DNA from: Acidimicrobiaceae bacterium | GTDB taxonomy: Bacteria; Actinomycetota; Acidimicrobiia; Acidimicrobiales; Aldehydirespiratoraceae | DNA: 64,000 bases | Assembly: GCA_028819005.1 (NCBI GenBank) | Contig: JAPPMP010000028.1 | Span: 1-64,000 of the forward strand | Direction: 5' to 3' | In this document: positions 42,887-51,464 of the stretch, in pieces | Layout of the letters: every line of letters starts with the position of its first letter | How positions within the stretch are numbered: position 1 is the first letter of the stretch | Made by a program: the position numbers and the translations under genes | Notes under the pieces: model-generated | What the model was told of the DNA's origin: nothing | Seen by the model: the letters and a program-made list of their open reading frames with translations, nothing else | The model's database searches: none

Positions 42887-43612
42887 TCAGGTGAGTTTGT
42901 CGATCATCGAGTGCTCGACCTGGTCGAGGTGCGATTCGGCGGCTAGGCGCATTGCCGTGGCGTCGCCGGCGACAAAGGCTGCGGCGATCGCGTGATGACC
43001 GTCGGATGAATCGGCGATGATCTTGGCGACTTCGGCCTGGTTGGCCTCCGAGCTCAGCAACGTGAAGAACTCGACTGAGCGGAAGAGCCGGTCGAGCACC
43101 TTGCCGTACAGTTCGATGAGCAGCGGGTTGTCGCAGCTCGCGGCGATAGTGGTGTGAAACTCGCGATCAAGGCGGCGGAACTTGCCGATCTCCAGAGAGC
43201 CGTTGAAACGCGCTGCGAGTGACGCCACCCGCTCGCGGTCCTCGTCGCTCGCCCGCACTGCGGCCATCTCGAAGAGCGGCACTTCGAGCGCCCGCCGAGT
43301 TTCGAACAGCTCGGCGACGAACGATTTGCCGTTCCCGGCGCCGCCCGGTGCGACGACGACCTCGGGGAGATGCTCTGCAACGTAGGACCGGTTGCCTCGC
43401 CGCTCCACGACGCCCAGAGACGCCAGGCCCTGCATCGCTTCCCGCACCGAGGTCCGAGCGACCCGGAAGCGTTCGCTGAGATCTCGCTCTGAGGGCATCC
43501 GTGCGCCTGGAGCGAGTTCGCCGGTGGTGATTCTCTCGAGCAGTTGGGTCCGAATCTGGGAACTGACTGTCTGGCGCGAGATCGGTTCGAAGGGATGATC
43601 ATCTGGCATCAC
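42887..43612 (-). CDS. FadR-subfamily GntR transcriptional regulator
   Basis: A 241-residue GntR regulator. The N-terminal winged helix is QTVSSQIRTQLLERITTGEL followed by GARMPSERDLSERFRVARTSVREAMQGLASLGVVERRG, the standard GntR pattern. The C-terminal helical FCD domain includes LFETRRALEVPLFEMAAVR and RLDREFHTTIAAS, with the His/Asp metal-carboxylate ligands. GTG 43612 or ATG 43609 starts it. Its own upstream region and that of the Rieske operon carry the same palindrome, so it is the prime candidate regulator of the catabolic run, presumably released by a pathway acid. Confidence 0.88.
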   Translation of the reverse strand: MMPDDHPFEPISRQTVSSQIRTQLLERITTGELAPGARMPSERDLSERFRVARTSVREAMQGLASLGVVERRGNRSYVAEHLPEVVVAPGGAGNGKSFVAELFETRRALEVPLFEMAAVRASDEDRERVASLAARFNGSLEIGKFRRLDREFHTTIAASCDNPLLIELYGKVLDRLFRSVEFFTLLSSEANQAEVAKIIADSSDGHHAIAAAFVAGDATAMRLAAESHLDQVEHSMIDKLT

Positions 43613-43653
43613 GATTGTTCTCCGCTGTTGTCCCCCGGGGCCAGAGCAGATTC

Positions 43654-43681
43654 TGGTCAGATCGGTTCAATGGTCCGACCA
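43654..43681. promoter_or_regulatory. degenerate FadR/GntR site near the regulator gene
   Basis: TGGTCAG (43654-43660) and a short palindrome TGGTC-C-GACCA (43671-43681) resemble the perfect operator 40 bp away. They lie just upstream of the regulator start, suggesting autoregulation. Confidence 0.5.
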
Positions 43682-43719
43682 AGATACCACAGTCGTTCTG
43701 GTGAGGTGGCCGGCGCGGT

Positions 43720-43738
43720 TGGTCAGACCAACTGACCA
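43720..43738. promoter_or_regulatory. FadR/GntR-type operator, copy 2
   Basis: The same 19 bases as at 36082-36100 (TGGTCAGACCAACTGACCA), in the gap between the divergent FadR-like gene and the VOC gene at 43768. Confidence 0.8.
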
Positions 43739-43767
43739 TGCTAGTTTCGGGGACCGGGAGGCCTGCC

Positions 43768-44244
43768 GTGACCGAATCGACTTACCAACTTCACCCCACC
43801 GAAGCTCGATGGACGCACATCGCTCTGCGGGTCAAGGACATGGACGCCACGATCGAGTGGTACACCGAATTCACCCCTCTCGAACTGATCGATCGACGTG
43901 AAGACGACGACGGGTACGGCGCCTGGCTGGGGATGCCGGGTGAAACCAACAACCCGTTCATCTTGGTGCTCGCGCAGTTCTTCGAAGGCAAAGACCCCTT
44001 CGCCGGCGCCCCGCTCGCAACGCTCGCCCCGTTTGCCCATCTCGGTATGGAACTGCCTACCGAACAAGGCGTTGACGCCATGGCAGCCAGGGCCGCAGAC
44101 GCCGGTTGTCTGGCGATGCCTCCCACGATGATGCCCCCGCCGATCGGTTACATCACGATGCTGCGCGATCCCGACGGCAACATGGTGGAGTTCTCATGGG
44201 ACCAGGGCGTTTACGCCACACTTCAGGAGCAGTGGGGCGCGTAG
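43768..44244 (+). CDS. VOC-family (glyoxalase-like) protein, operator-controlled
   Basis: A 158-residue VOC protein. GTG 43768 has GGGAGG six bases upstream; the ATG at 43738 lies in the operator and is less likely. The first module has WTHIALRVKDMDATIEWYTEF, and the second FAHLGMELPTEQGVDAMAARA, ending GYITMLRDPDGNMVEFSWD, with His and Glu at the usual metal positions. It is divergent from the FadR-like regulator, with the perfect palindrome in the gap, so it is probably in the same regulon as the Rieske run. Confidence 0.82.
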   Translation: MTESTYQLHPTEARWTHIALRVKDMDATIEWYTEFTPLELIDRREDDDGYGAWLGMPGETNNPFILVLAQFFEGKDPFAGAPLATLAPFAHLGMELPTEQGVDAMAARAADAGCLAMPPTMMPPPIGYITMLRDPDGNMVEFSWDQGVYATLQEQWGA

Positions 44245-44309
44245 AACCGAGGCGCTGCCGGCGCTAGCACGCGAACCCGCCGGATCCCGGCGATCAGGCG
44301 TGCTGGCGA

Positions 44310-44894
44310 TCAAGTGTCGATGTGGCGGTTGTACTCGAGCAGCACAGGGTCGCCGCCCCAGTTGTCGAGAACCGAGACCGAGCCCGGGTAGACCCACATT
44401 TTGAGAATCATCGCGGGGTCGCCGCCGGTGGCCCAGATCACCGCGGATTTGATCGGCGTCGCGTGGGTCACCACCAGAATGTTCTCGTCGGCTGCGCGTT
44501 CGGTCATCTCGGCGCAAGCCTCGGCGACTCGGTTGTGCAGCGACGGCAACGATTCGCCGCCCTTGGGCCTGTAGTTGATGTCGGCGCGCCAACGCGTGCC
44601 GAGATCGGGGGCCACTTCTTCGACTTTGCGTCCTTCGAACTCGCCGAAACTGATTTCGCGCCAGCGGTCGTCGATCTCACAGACGTCGGATGAGAAGCCT
44701 GCCAGCACTGCGGTCTGCCGGCTTCGTTGCAATGAAGTCGTGAAGGTCGCGTCGATGTCCCAGCGGTCGCGGACATACGCGCCGGCCTTCTCGGCCTGGA
44801 GTTTGCCGACCTCGTCGAGGGGTATGTCGGAGTCGCCTTGCAGACGCGATTCGGCATTGCTTGCCGTACGTCCGTGACGCACCAGGATCAGCAC
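44310..44894 (-). CDS. histidine-phosphatase-family protein (phosphoglycerate-mutase-like)
   Basis: A 194-residue protein of the histidine phosphatase superfamily. LVRHGRTASNAESRLQG is the catalytic RHG motif; TSLQRSRQTA, the acidic EISFGEFEGR and the second His in ILVVTHATPIK complete the site. In actinobacteria such proteins act on small phosphates (for example acid phosphatases or the glucosyl-3-phosphoglycerate phosphatase). No clue to the substrate. It is convergent with the VOC gene; a short inverted repeat CGCCGG-ATC-CCGGCG lies between them. Confidence 0.85.
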   Translation of the reverse strand: MLILVRHGRTASNAESRLQGDSDIPLDEVGKLQAEKAGAYVRDRWDIDATFTTSLQRSRQTAVLAGFSSDVCEIDDRWREISFGEFEGRKVEEVAPDLGTRWRADINYRPKGGESLPSLHNRVAEACAEMTERAADENILVVTHATPIKSAVIWATGGDPAMILKMWVYPGSVSVLDNWGGDPVLLEYNRHIDT

Positions 44895-44952
44895 CTAGTC
44901 AGTGTCGCACAGTTCGCCCGCCAGAGCGATTGCGCTGAGGGTTCGGCCCCGA

Positions 44953-45894
44953 TCAAGTACCGGCCAACGCCGCGACGACCTTGCCGAAATGCTCCATGCC
45001 CTGGCCCCCGTCCTGCTGCACCACCACATAATTGAAGCCCCAGCGTTCGCGGCGCTCCTGAAGGGTCTCCACGATCTGTGGAACCGAACCCACCAGCAGA
45101 GCGGGTGTTCGGGCAACCTCAGAGACCGGAGAGTTGAACATCTCCGCGAAGAACCCCAGAGTTCCGTCGCGGTCGTCGGTGACGGTGGTGTTCATGGTGA
45201 GCGAGCTGATCTCCAATTCGTCGAGGCGACTCCCGGCGCACTCACGCAGACGAGCAACCTTTCGGTCGTAGGCGTCCGGCATCGAGTCTGCGATCGCTTC
45301 AACGCCGACCTCTCCAGCGCCGAGATTCGCGGTGACGCCGACGATGTCAGCGTGGGCAGCTGCCACGCCGAGCATTCGGGGACCGCCTCCGCCGATGATG
45401 ATCGGGGGACCGGACTCGGTCCACGGTTCGGGGTGGCCTTCGTAGTCGGTGACGGTGTAGTGCTCGCCCGCGAAGTCGAACGGCCCCTGCGCCCAACACC
45501 TCTTGATGATCGCCAGGCTCTCGAGGAACCGGTCAATGCGCAGCCCCGGCCGGTCATAGGCCATCCCGGACTGTTCGTAGTCGGTGCGCATCCAACCGGC
45601 GCCGAGACCGAACTCGCAGCGCCCCTCCGAGATCTGGTCGAGAGTCGCCATCTCCTTGGCCAGCGTCACCGGGTGGCGGTAGTCGTTGCCGAAGACAAGG
45701 GCCCCGACTTTCAGTTCGGTTGTGACCGCTGCAGCCGCGGCGAGTGCCGTTATCGGACCGTATTGGTGGTGGAAGTGGTCCGGCATGAGGATCGACGAAT
45801 AGCCTTGATCCTCGGCGTAGCGAGCAGAGTCTAGCCAGCTCAGCTCATCGATTGGCGAGTGGAGTTGCAGACCGAAGCGGAAGGGTTGAGTCAT
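44953..45894 (-). CDS. LLM-class (F420-dependent type) oxidoreductase
   Basis: A luciferase-like monooxygenase of about 313 residues. ATG 45894 starts MTQPFRFGLQLHSPIDELSWLDSAR. Features of the F420-dependent branch are SILMPDHFHHQYGP, LVFGNDYRHPVTLAKEMATLDQISEGR and GLGAGWMRTDYE. The end VVVQQDGGQGMEHFGKVVAALAG is normal. The substrate is unknown; members of this branch reduce or oxidise alcohols and heterocycles with F420. Presence of F420-type enzymes supports an actinobacterial host. Confidence 0.85.
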   Translation of the reverse strand: MTQPFRFGLQLHSPIDELSWLDSARYAEDQGYSSILMPDHFHHQYGPITALAAAAAVTTELKVGALVFGNDYRHPVTLAKEMATLDQISEGRCEFGLGAGWMRTDYEQSGMAYDRPGLRIDRFLESLAIIKRCWAQGPFDFAGEHYTVTDYEGHPEPWTESGPPIIIGGGGPRMLGVAAAHADIVGVTANLGAGEVGVEAIADSMPDAYDRKVARLRECAGSRLDELEISSLTMNTTVTDDRDGTLGFFAEMFNSPVSEVARTPALLVGSVPQIVETLQERRERWGFNYVVVQQDGGQGMEHFGKVVAALAGT

Positions 45895-46072
45895 GGACGG
45901 AGCGTAGAGGACACGCCCTGTCCATGACATCCCCTGCAGGATGTTGTGTCAGCCTTTGGCCTCGGTGAAGGCTTCGGCACAGTTGACTTGATGGTCCCTC
46001 TTCAGCGATGCCCGGGACGGCGGCGGCGTGCCGGATTCGGTCAGTTCATCGAGCCACAGTGCCCGTGCCGGC

Positions 46073-46567
46073 TCAATCATGTTCAGTGCTGTCGGACGTG
46101 TCTGCGCGTCGGGAGGCGAAGAAGTCGCTGAGCAGCACGGCGCATTCTTCGGCTCGCACTCCGTGGCGTGTGATGAATTCGTGGTTGAGCCGAGGATCGC
46201 TGCCAATGCTGTACAGCGATCCGCAGGCGCCGGCTTTGAGGTCCGCAGCGCCGTAGACGACACGGGCGACACGGGCCTGTTGCAGCACACCGGCGCACAT
46301 GCAGCACGGTTCGAGTGTGCACACGACTGTGGCGCCGTCGAGCCGCCAGGAGTCGAGTGCTCTGGCGGCGTCTTGCACGGCCAGCAGTTCTGCGTGGGCG
46401 GTCGGGTCGTTCGACGCCTCTCGTTCGTTGTGGCGGCGGGCGATGATCCGGCCGTCGACGACCACCAGCGCTCCGACCGGTACGTCTCCGTGGATGGTTG
46501 CGAGGCGGGCCTCTTCGATTGCGATCCCCATCAGGGCTTCGTCGGTCGGATAGGCGGCGATCTCCAC
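46073..46567 (-). CDS. tadA: tRNA-specific adenosine(34) deaminase
   Basis: A 164-residue zinc deaminase. Zn ligands are His58 in HAE (with proton-shuttling Glu60) and Cys88, Cys91 in PCCMC. It converts A34 to inosine in tRNA-Arg(ACG). It starts at GTG 46567 directly after the cytochrome-b561 fragment. Short neighbouring genes on this strand (lspA upstream) suggest a small operon. Family assignment is firm; cytosine-deaminase relatives are less likely given the length and HAE/PCxxC spacing. Confidence 0.85.
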   Translation of the reverse strand: MEIAAYPTDEALMGIAIEEARLATIHGDVPVGALVVVDGRIIARRHNEREASNDPTAHAELLAVQDAARALDSWRLDGATVVCTLEPCCMCAGVLQQARVARVVYGAADLKAGACGSLYSIGSDPRLNHEFITRHGVRAEECAVLLSDFFASRRADTSDSTEHD

Positions 46568-46571
46568 AGGC

Positions 46572-46781
46572 TCAGAGTCCGGCGTGCCAGTCGTAGCCGT
46601 GCTCTCCCCAATAGTCGCCGCCCGCTTCGGTCAGGAACTGGAAGATGCGAAGGCCGCTCCAGACCATGATGACGATCAACGGAAAGTTGATCCAGTGCAT
46701 CCAGCGGCTGCCCCGGCGATGTTTGAGAATCGCCTTCTGGGTGGCTGGTTGTCCGGTTTCGACGGGGGTGTGGACGGTCAA
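46572..46781 (-). pseudogene. truncated cytochrome b561-type membrane subunit
   Basis: A frame of about 69 residues starting at TTG 46781 (TTGA overlap with the lspA stop) and ending five bases before tadA. It matches only the first part of formate-dehydrogenase/thiosulfate-reductase-type b-cytochromes: HRRGSRWMHWINFPLIVIMVWS, with the heme-ligand His, then GGDYWGEHGYDWHAGL and a stop. The family normally has four membrane helices; only one remains. It is a remnant, or a small single-helix protein in its own right. Confidence 0.65.
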
Positions 46782-47278
46782 GGCTGTTCTTCGCTCGATG
46801 GCTGTTCGGCGGCGTCGGAGCGATGCCGGATCTCGTAGAGCACAAGCACAATACAACCGCATACGACGAACGTGTCGGCGACATTGAAAACCGCGTACCA
46901 CGTCACGTCTATGAAGTCGACGACGGCGCCTGAGAGCAGGCCGTCGTCAGCGCGCAGTATCCGATCTATTAGGTTGCCGAGTGCTCCTCCGAGGATCGCT
47001 GAGAGTATCGCGGCTCGGGCGGTGATGGTTTCGATCCACAGTCGCCAGCAGATGAATCCGCACAGAGCGATGACCAGAGCGCCGATCAGCGGCCCGTGGC
47101 CGGCGCCGGTCCCGAACGAGAAACCGCTGTTGTAGGCGAGGTCCAGCTCGAGCGTCGGGAGGATCTCGATGATCCGGCCACCGCTCAGCCGATTGATCGC
47201 CCACTCCTTGGAGAGTTGATCGAGCGCCAGTGCGACGGCGATGACAATGGCTGTCGCCTGCCACTTCCGTGAGCGCAT
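46778..47278 (-). CDS. lspA: lipoprotein signal peptidase (signal peptidase II)
   Basis: A 166-residue membrane protease with four hydrophobic segments. The catalytic aspartates are in GGALGNLIDRI and VVDFIDVTWYAVFNVADT, the family signatures. It cleaves the signal peptide before the lipid-modified cysteine of lipoproteins such as those at 27479, 60004 and 3772. It begins at ATG 47278. The gene stop overlaps the b561 fragment start. Confidence 0.92.
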   Translation of the reverse strand: MRSRKWQATAIVIAVALALDQLSKEWAINRLSGGRIIEILPTLELDLAYNSGFSFGTGAGHGPLIGALVIALCGFICWRLWIETITARAAILSAILGGALGNLIDRILRADDGLLSGAVVDFIDVTWYAVFNVADTFVVCGCIVLVLYEIRHRSDAAEQPSSEEQP

Positions 47279-47420
47279 CAGTTCACGCTACCGCTAGGTG
47301 AGCACTCCTCCCGCAGGGATTCCGGGCAGGGGTTCGGCCATGCCGAATATCGCTCGTCTGCTCAGGCTTTGCTGAGTGCCTGGGCCGGGCCTTTGCTGTC
47401 TGGTGGCGTTGTGAATAGAA

Positions 47421-47449
47421 TTGACATGAAGTTTGCTGTCAATTATTGT
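47421..47449 (+). promoter_or_regulatory. candidate sigma-70-type promoter
   Basis: Perfect TTGACA (47421-47426), a 17-base spacer, then TATTGT (47444-47449). The spacer ends in TGTCAA, so the -35 is half of an inverted repeat. It precedes the coiled-coil gene at 47519. Confidence 0.5.
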
Positions 47450-47518
47450 CATATACCAGCTTCGCTGCCGGGCATCAACGGCGGCCGTTACGCCAGTCAT
47501 TCACCACAGCGAGGCCCC

Positions 47519-47971
47519 GTGATCCAGCCCGCCCGTTTCCCAACACCAGAGACGCCCGACCCGATGAACCTCGACCACGAACTTCTCGATGAGGCTTCAG
47601 GACCAGAGCAGGTTCTTGGGCGACCGCAGGCGAAATCCAGCTGGATGCGTGGGCTTCCCGAGTCTCCCCTCCCGGCGATCCTGGGAGCGGTGATAGTCCT
47701 GCTCTTGGGCTTCGCTCTCACACAGACCAACGACAGGATCTCCCGCCTCGAAGACAGAGTCGACGCCGGTTTCACCAGAGTCGATGAGCGGTTCGCGAGA
47801 ATTGACGAGCGGTTTGTTGCCTTGGAGGCCAGGTTCGACCAGCTCGATCTGAAGCTCACCGCGTTGATCGCAGCGCTCAACGCGACCGAGCAGGTGGAGG
47901 CCGCTCTCGAAGGCAGGCTCTTGACCCCCGAGGCCCCGTCGGTCGATGAGATAGTCCCGCAACCAGGCTGA
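47519..47971 (+). CDS. membrane-anchored coiled-coil protein
   Basis: A 150-residue protein. GTG 47519 has GAGG four bases upstream. One hydrophobic segment, LPAILGAVIVLLLGFALTQ (about residues 50-68), is followed by heptad-like repeats (VDERFARIDERFVALEARF) and then a Leu/Ala-rich helix. The arrangement is the reverse of the similar coiled-coil protein at 19104-19478. It probably forms a parallel coiled coil outside or inside the membrane. Function unknown. Confidence 0.65.
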   Translation: MIQPARFPTPETPDPMNLDHELLDEASGPEQVLGRPQAKSSWMRGLPESPLPAILGAVIVLLLGFALTQTNDRISRLEDRVDAGFTRVDERFARIDERFVALEARFDQLDLKLTALIAALNATEQVEAALEGRLLTPEAPSVDEIVPQPG

Positions 47972-48055
47972 CAATCCGCACTGCCCCCGAGCGCAAGGCG
48001 CCCTCAGAGTCTCAGCGATGCGACTCCTGACGGCGGGTCCTCTGAACGTTTTTCG

Positions 48056-48140
48056 CGGAGGGTGTGGGATTTGAACCCACGGAGGCTTGCACCTCACACG
48101 CTTTCCAAGCGTGCCCATTCGGCCGCTCTGGCAACCCTCC
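48056..48140 (-). tRNA. tRNA-Ser(GGA)
   Basis: Complete 85-base tRNA: acceptor GGAGGGT paired with ACCCTCC, discriminator G, anticodon stem CACGC/GCGTG with loop TTGGAAA (anticodon GGA, codon UCC), a long serine-type variable arm and T-loop TTCAAAT. The CCA end is not encoded. Confidence 0.93.
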
Positions 48141-48193
48141 GGGTACACCCTGGTGCGGGTATCGGCTCAAAAGGATAGCGTGGATTGACCGCT

Positions 48194-48325
48194 CCCGTTT
48201 CGGGGTGTGGCGGTCGGGTCCTGTGCAACAGGCGTCCGTGAACCGGGTCAGGGCCGGAAGGCAGCAGCTCTCAGCGGAGCCGCCCGTGTGCCGCAGACCA
48301 CCTGGCCGTCACTCCCGGAAACGGG
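48194..48325 (+). ncRNA. ffs: bacterial signal recognition particle RNA (4.5S type)
   Basis: The apical motif GGTCAGGGCCGGAAGGCAGC (48245-48264) is the conserved SRP domain-IV loop region. GGTC/GACC and GGC/GCC pairs close it. An outer perfect CCCGTTTC/GAAACGGG pair (48194-48201 with 48318-48325) suggests the transcript reaches those ends. It pairs with Ffh at the membrane during protein targeting. It lies between the tRNA-Ser and dnaX. Confidence 0.85.
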
Positions 48326-48403
48326 GGCCGTGCAGGCCCCGCAAATTGACCGTAAATTCCTGACGACAGCCGTGTCACGAACGCGCAGTAGGATGGCCCG
48401 AAC

Positions 48404-50347
48404 ATGGCCTATCAGTCCCTCTACCGTCGCTACAGACCTCAGAAATTCTCCGAGATCCGAGGTCAGAACCACGTTGTTGCAGCCCTGTGCAACGCTGTGG
48501 CGAATGACCAAGTCGGCCACGCATACATGTTCAGCGGCCCGCGGGGCACCGGCAAGACCAGTTCGGCGCGGGTGCTGGCCAAAGCGCTCAACTGCGAGAA
48601 TCTCGGCGAGGACTCGGAGCCGTGCGGCGCCTGTGAAAGCTGTACGGCCATCGAACAGGGGCGCTCCTTCGATCTGCACGAACTCGACGCCGCGAGCAAT
48701 AACGGCGTCGAAGACATGCGTGATCTGTTGGGCAAAGTCAACCTCGGCAACCCGGGGAGGATGAAGGTCTACATCCTCGACGAGGTTCACATGCTGACTA
48801 GCGGAGCGGAGAACTCCCTGTTGAAGACCCTTGAGGAACCCCCCGGCCATGTGGTCTGGGTGCTCGCCACGACCGAGCCTCACAAGGTCGTCGAGACGAT
48901 TCGGAGCCGCTGCCAGGTATTCGAGCTCGGTCTGCTCGGCGCCGAGGAAATGGCGTCCCATGTGCGCTGGGTCATTGACGACGCCGGTCTCGACGTCGAT
49001 GACGACGCGGTCGACTATGTGGTGTCGGTCGGCGGCGGTTCGGTCCGAGACACGCTCAGCGCGCTCGACCGCGTGGTGGCCGCCGGTGGCGTGGTCGAAA
49101 TCGACCAGTCGATCGACCAGTTGCTTCAAGCCCTCGCGGCGAACGACACGGCCGCCGCTCTGGGCGCGGTCGGCGATGGGTTGGGAAGGGGGCGTGATCC
49201 CCGAACCATCGGCGAGACGTCGGTCGCAGGGCTGCGCGACGCGTTCTTGACCGCAATGGGGTCACCACCGCCTCGAATCACCGTGGCCGAGCAGGAGCGC
49301 GCCTCACAGATTGCCGAGCAGATGTCTCCGCTGCGACTGACGAGGGCGCTGGAGACATTGGGCACGGCGCTGGTGGAGATGCGCCAGGCGCCCGACCCTC
49401 GGGTGCATCTCGAAGTGGCTCTGGTCCGGCTGTGCCGCTCGGCCGGCGACAATTCGGTCGACTCGCTGCTGGAACGAATCGAACAGCTCGAAGCGCGCCT
49501 CGCTGCAAGTTCTGTGCCCGCTTCGGCCGAATCCGTGTCGGCCGCGCCCGCCACTCCTTCGGCTGCGCCTGCTCCGCCGTCTTTGCCCGTCGCGGCTGCT
49601 TCGTCGGCGCCGCCTGCTTCTGTTGCTCCGCCGTCTTTGCCCGTCGCGGCTTCGTCGGAACCCGCTTCGGCGGCGATGGGTGTTGATCCGGAGCCCGGTG
49701 AACCACGCCGGTTTGAAGGGTCTGCTGTTGCCCCGAAGTTGCCACCGGCCCCGTCGTTGGCCTCGGCGGCTCAGAGTCCCGCCGATGAAGATCTCCGGTC
49801 GTTGCGACCGAAGTCGGCGAAAGAGGTCGTTGAACTGGCCGGACAGCACCTCTCGCTCGGGCGCGACCTGGTGGTCAGTCGGGCCAACAGCTTCCTCGGT
49901 CCCGCCGAGGGCCCGCGCTCCGAAGACGACCTTCAAAGGTTGTGGCGGGCGCTGGTTGATGAGTTCGGCCCGGCCTCGGTCCCCTCCGCTCCTGCGCTCG
50001 CCGATGAACCCCCCGCCCCGACTCGGCCGGACCCTGTGGCGAGCCCAACCCGGGATGAAGAGCAAGATTCAGTCACGGCCCGACCGGGGGAACCGCAGGC
50101 CGACACGGCAGGCACGGCTGACGAGCCGGCAACGACCGAAACGACCGAAACGACGGCAACGACCGAAACGACCGATACAATGGACGAGCCGGCAGAACCG
50201 GACATGGCCGACCCGCACGGCGACGGGCTCGATCTGGACGAGCTCATTGATGCGTCGTCCCACACGGATCAGGTGGTGGAGCTCCTCGAAGAGGCATTCC
50301 CAGGCGCCGAGATCGACACCCCGTCAGCATCCAGGGCCGACCAGTGA
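48404..50347 (+). CDS. dnaX: DNA polymerase III gamma/tau subunit
   Basis: A 647-residue clamp-loader subunit. [21 protein letters not shown] and the P-loop [14 protein letters not shown] begin the AAA domain. The zinc finger CGACESC and the Walker [11 protein letters not shown] follow, with the sensor ATTEPHKV. The tau-like C-terminus is low-complexity. It has a 27-bp direct repeat (49571 and 49625) encoding PSLPVAA twice, and a Thr-Glu repeat ([13 protein letters not shown]) at about 50131-50175. The gene overlaps recR (GTGA). Confidence 0.95.
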   Translation: MAYQSLYRRYRPQKFSEIRGQNHVVAALCNAVANDQVGHAYMFSGPRGTGKTSSARVLAKALNCENLGEDSEPCGACESCTAIEQGRSFDLHELDAASNNGVEDMRDLLGKVNLGNPGRMKVYILDEVHMLTSGAENSLLKTLEEPPGHVVWVLATTEPHKVVETIRSRCQVFELGLLGAEEMASHVRWVIDDAGLDVDDDAVDYVVSVGGGSVRDTLSALDRVVAAGGVVEIDQSIDQLLQALAANDTAAALGAVGDGLGRGRDPRTIGETSVAGLRDAFLTAMGSPPPRITVAEQERASQIAEQMSPLRLTRALETLGTALVEMRQAPDPRVHLEVALVRLCRSAGDNSVDSLLERIEQLEARLAASSVPASAESVSAAPATPSAAPAPPSLPVAAASSAPPASVAPPSLPVAASSEPASAAMGVDPEPGEPRRFEGSAVAPKLPPAPSLASAAQSPADEDLRSLRPKSAKEVVELAGQHLSLGRDLVVSRANSFLGPAEGPRSEDDLQRLWRALVDEFGPASVPSAPALADEPPAPTRPDPVASPTRDEEQDSVTARPGEPQADTAGTADEPATTETTETTATTETTDTMDEPAEPDMADPHGDGLDLDELIDASSHTDQVVELLEEAFPGAEIDTPSASRADQ

Positions 50348-50994
50348 GCTACTCCAACGCTGTGCAGGAACTGATCGACCAGTTGGGCCGCCTGCCGGGG
50401 ATCGGCCCCAAATCCGCGCAGAGGGTCGCGTTCCACCTGCTCAAGGTTCCGCGCGAGGATGCGCTGTCGCTGTCGCAGGCTATCGTCGAGGCGAAAGAAC
50501 GAGTGTCGTACTGTCAGCGCTGCTTCAACCTCTCCGAATCAGGCGACGAATGTCCGATATGCGTCAACCCGCGCCGCCAGGACGGGCTCGTCTGTGTCGT
50601 GGAAGACAGTCAAGACATAGTTGCCATTGAACGCACGCAGGAGTTCCGCGGCCGCTACCACGTCTTGGGAGGAGCGTTCAGCCCCATCGACGGCGTCGGC
50701 GTCGAGCAGCTTCGGATCAAGGAGTTGATGAGCCGGGTCGCCGATGAGGACATATCAGAGGTCATCGTCGCCACCAATCCCAACCTCGAAGGCGAAGCGA
50801 CCGCGGCTCTGCTGGTCAAGTACCTGAAGCCGATGGGGGTGCGGGTCACCCGGATCGCCATGGGCCTGCCGGTGGGCGGCGACCTCGAATATGCAGACGA
50901 GCTCACCCTGGGTCGTGCCCTTGAAGGGCGCAAGGTGATCGACGGCAGCGAAACCGCCCCCGCGGCGGGAACCGTTCAGGCGGTTGTTCCGTAG
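50344..50994 (+). CDS. recR: recombination mediator RecR
   Basis: A 216-residue RecR. It has the helix-hairpin-helix [20 protein letters not shown], the zinc finger [17 protein letters not shown], and a Toprim domain starting [15 protein letters not shown] with a Walker-like [20 protein letters not shown] tail. It starts at GTG 50344, overlapping the dnaX stop. With RecO and RecF it loads RecA at gaps. The dnaX-recR order is conserved. Confidence 0.95.
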   Translation: MSYSNAVQELIDQLGRLPGIGPKSAQRVAFHLLKVPREDALSLSQAIVEAKERVSYCQRCFNLSESGDECPICVNPRRQDGLVCVVEDSQDIVAIERTQEFRGRYHVLGGAFSPIDGVGVEQLRIKELMSRVADEDISEVIVATNPNLEGEATAALLVKYLKPMGVRVTRIAMGLPVGGDLEYADELTLGRALEGRKVIDGSETAPAAGTVQAVVP

Positions 50995-51020
50995 CACCCG
51001 ATGCCCAGTATTCTGAGCGG

Positions 51021-51422
51021 ATGCAACTCACAGAAATCGACCACATCGCCATCGCGGTCAACGACCTTGAAGCCGCAATCGCCTACTATCACGAAGCGTT
51101 CGGGGCCGAGGTCCATCACCGAGAGGTGGTTGAATCAGACGGCGTCGAAGAAGCGCTGATAAAGGTCGCCGACAGCTACATCCAGCTCACCTCGGCGACT
51201 CGAGGAGACTCCCCGATCGCCAAGTTCCTGCAGAAGCGGGGTGAGGGGCTGCATCATGTCGGCTACCGCGTCGACGATTGCGCTGATGCGCTCGCCCGGA
51301 TGGTCGCAGCGGGGGCGGTGCCCATAGACGCCGCGCCCCGTCCCGGCTCAAGGGGCACGACAGTGGCCTTCATCCACCCCAAAGGCTCGCTCGGCACGCT
51401 CATAGAACTGGTGCAGGAGTAG
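51021..51422 (+). CDS. methylmalonyl-CoA epimerase-type VOC protein
   Basis: A 133-residue VOC protein. MQLTEIDHIAIAVNDLEAAIAYY and the later EGLHHVGYRVDDCADAL give the two His ligands; SLGTLIELVQE supplies the Glu. The layout matches methylmalonyl-CoA epimerase, which interconverts the C2 epimers in propionate and branched-chain degradation. The mutase genes are not in the window. It follows recR by 26 bp and precedes the 5'-3' exonuclease. Confidence 0.85.
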   Translation: MQLTEIDHIAIAVNDLEAAIAYYHEAFGAEVHHREVVESDGVEEALIKVADSYIQLTSATRGDSPIAKFLQKRGEGLHHVGYRVDDCADALARMVAAGAVPIDAAPRPGSRGTTVAFIHPKGSLGTLIELVQE

Positions 51423-51464
51423 CGGGCGTCCACACCGGGGGCCGGGGTGTGTGAGGCTCAGCAG

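Noticed and set aside
44278..44292. CGCCGG-ATC-CCGGCG as a terminator
   Set aside because: Loop of three bases and no T-run on either strand; in GC-rich DNA such short palindromes are common.
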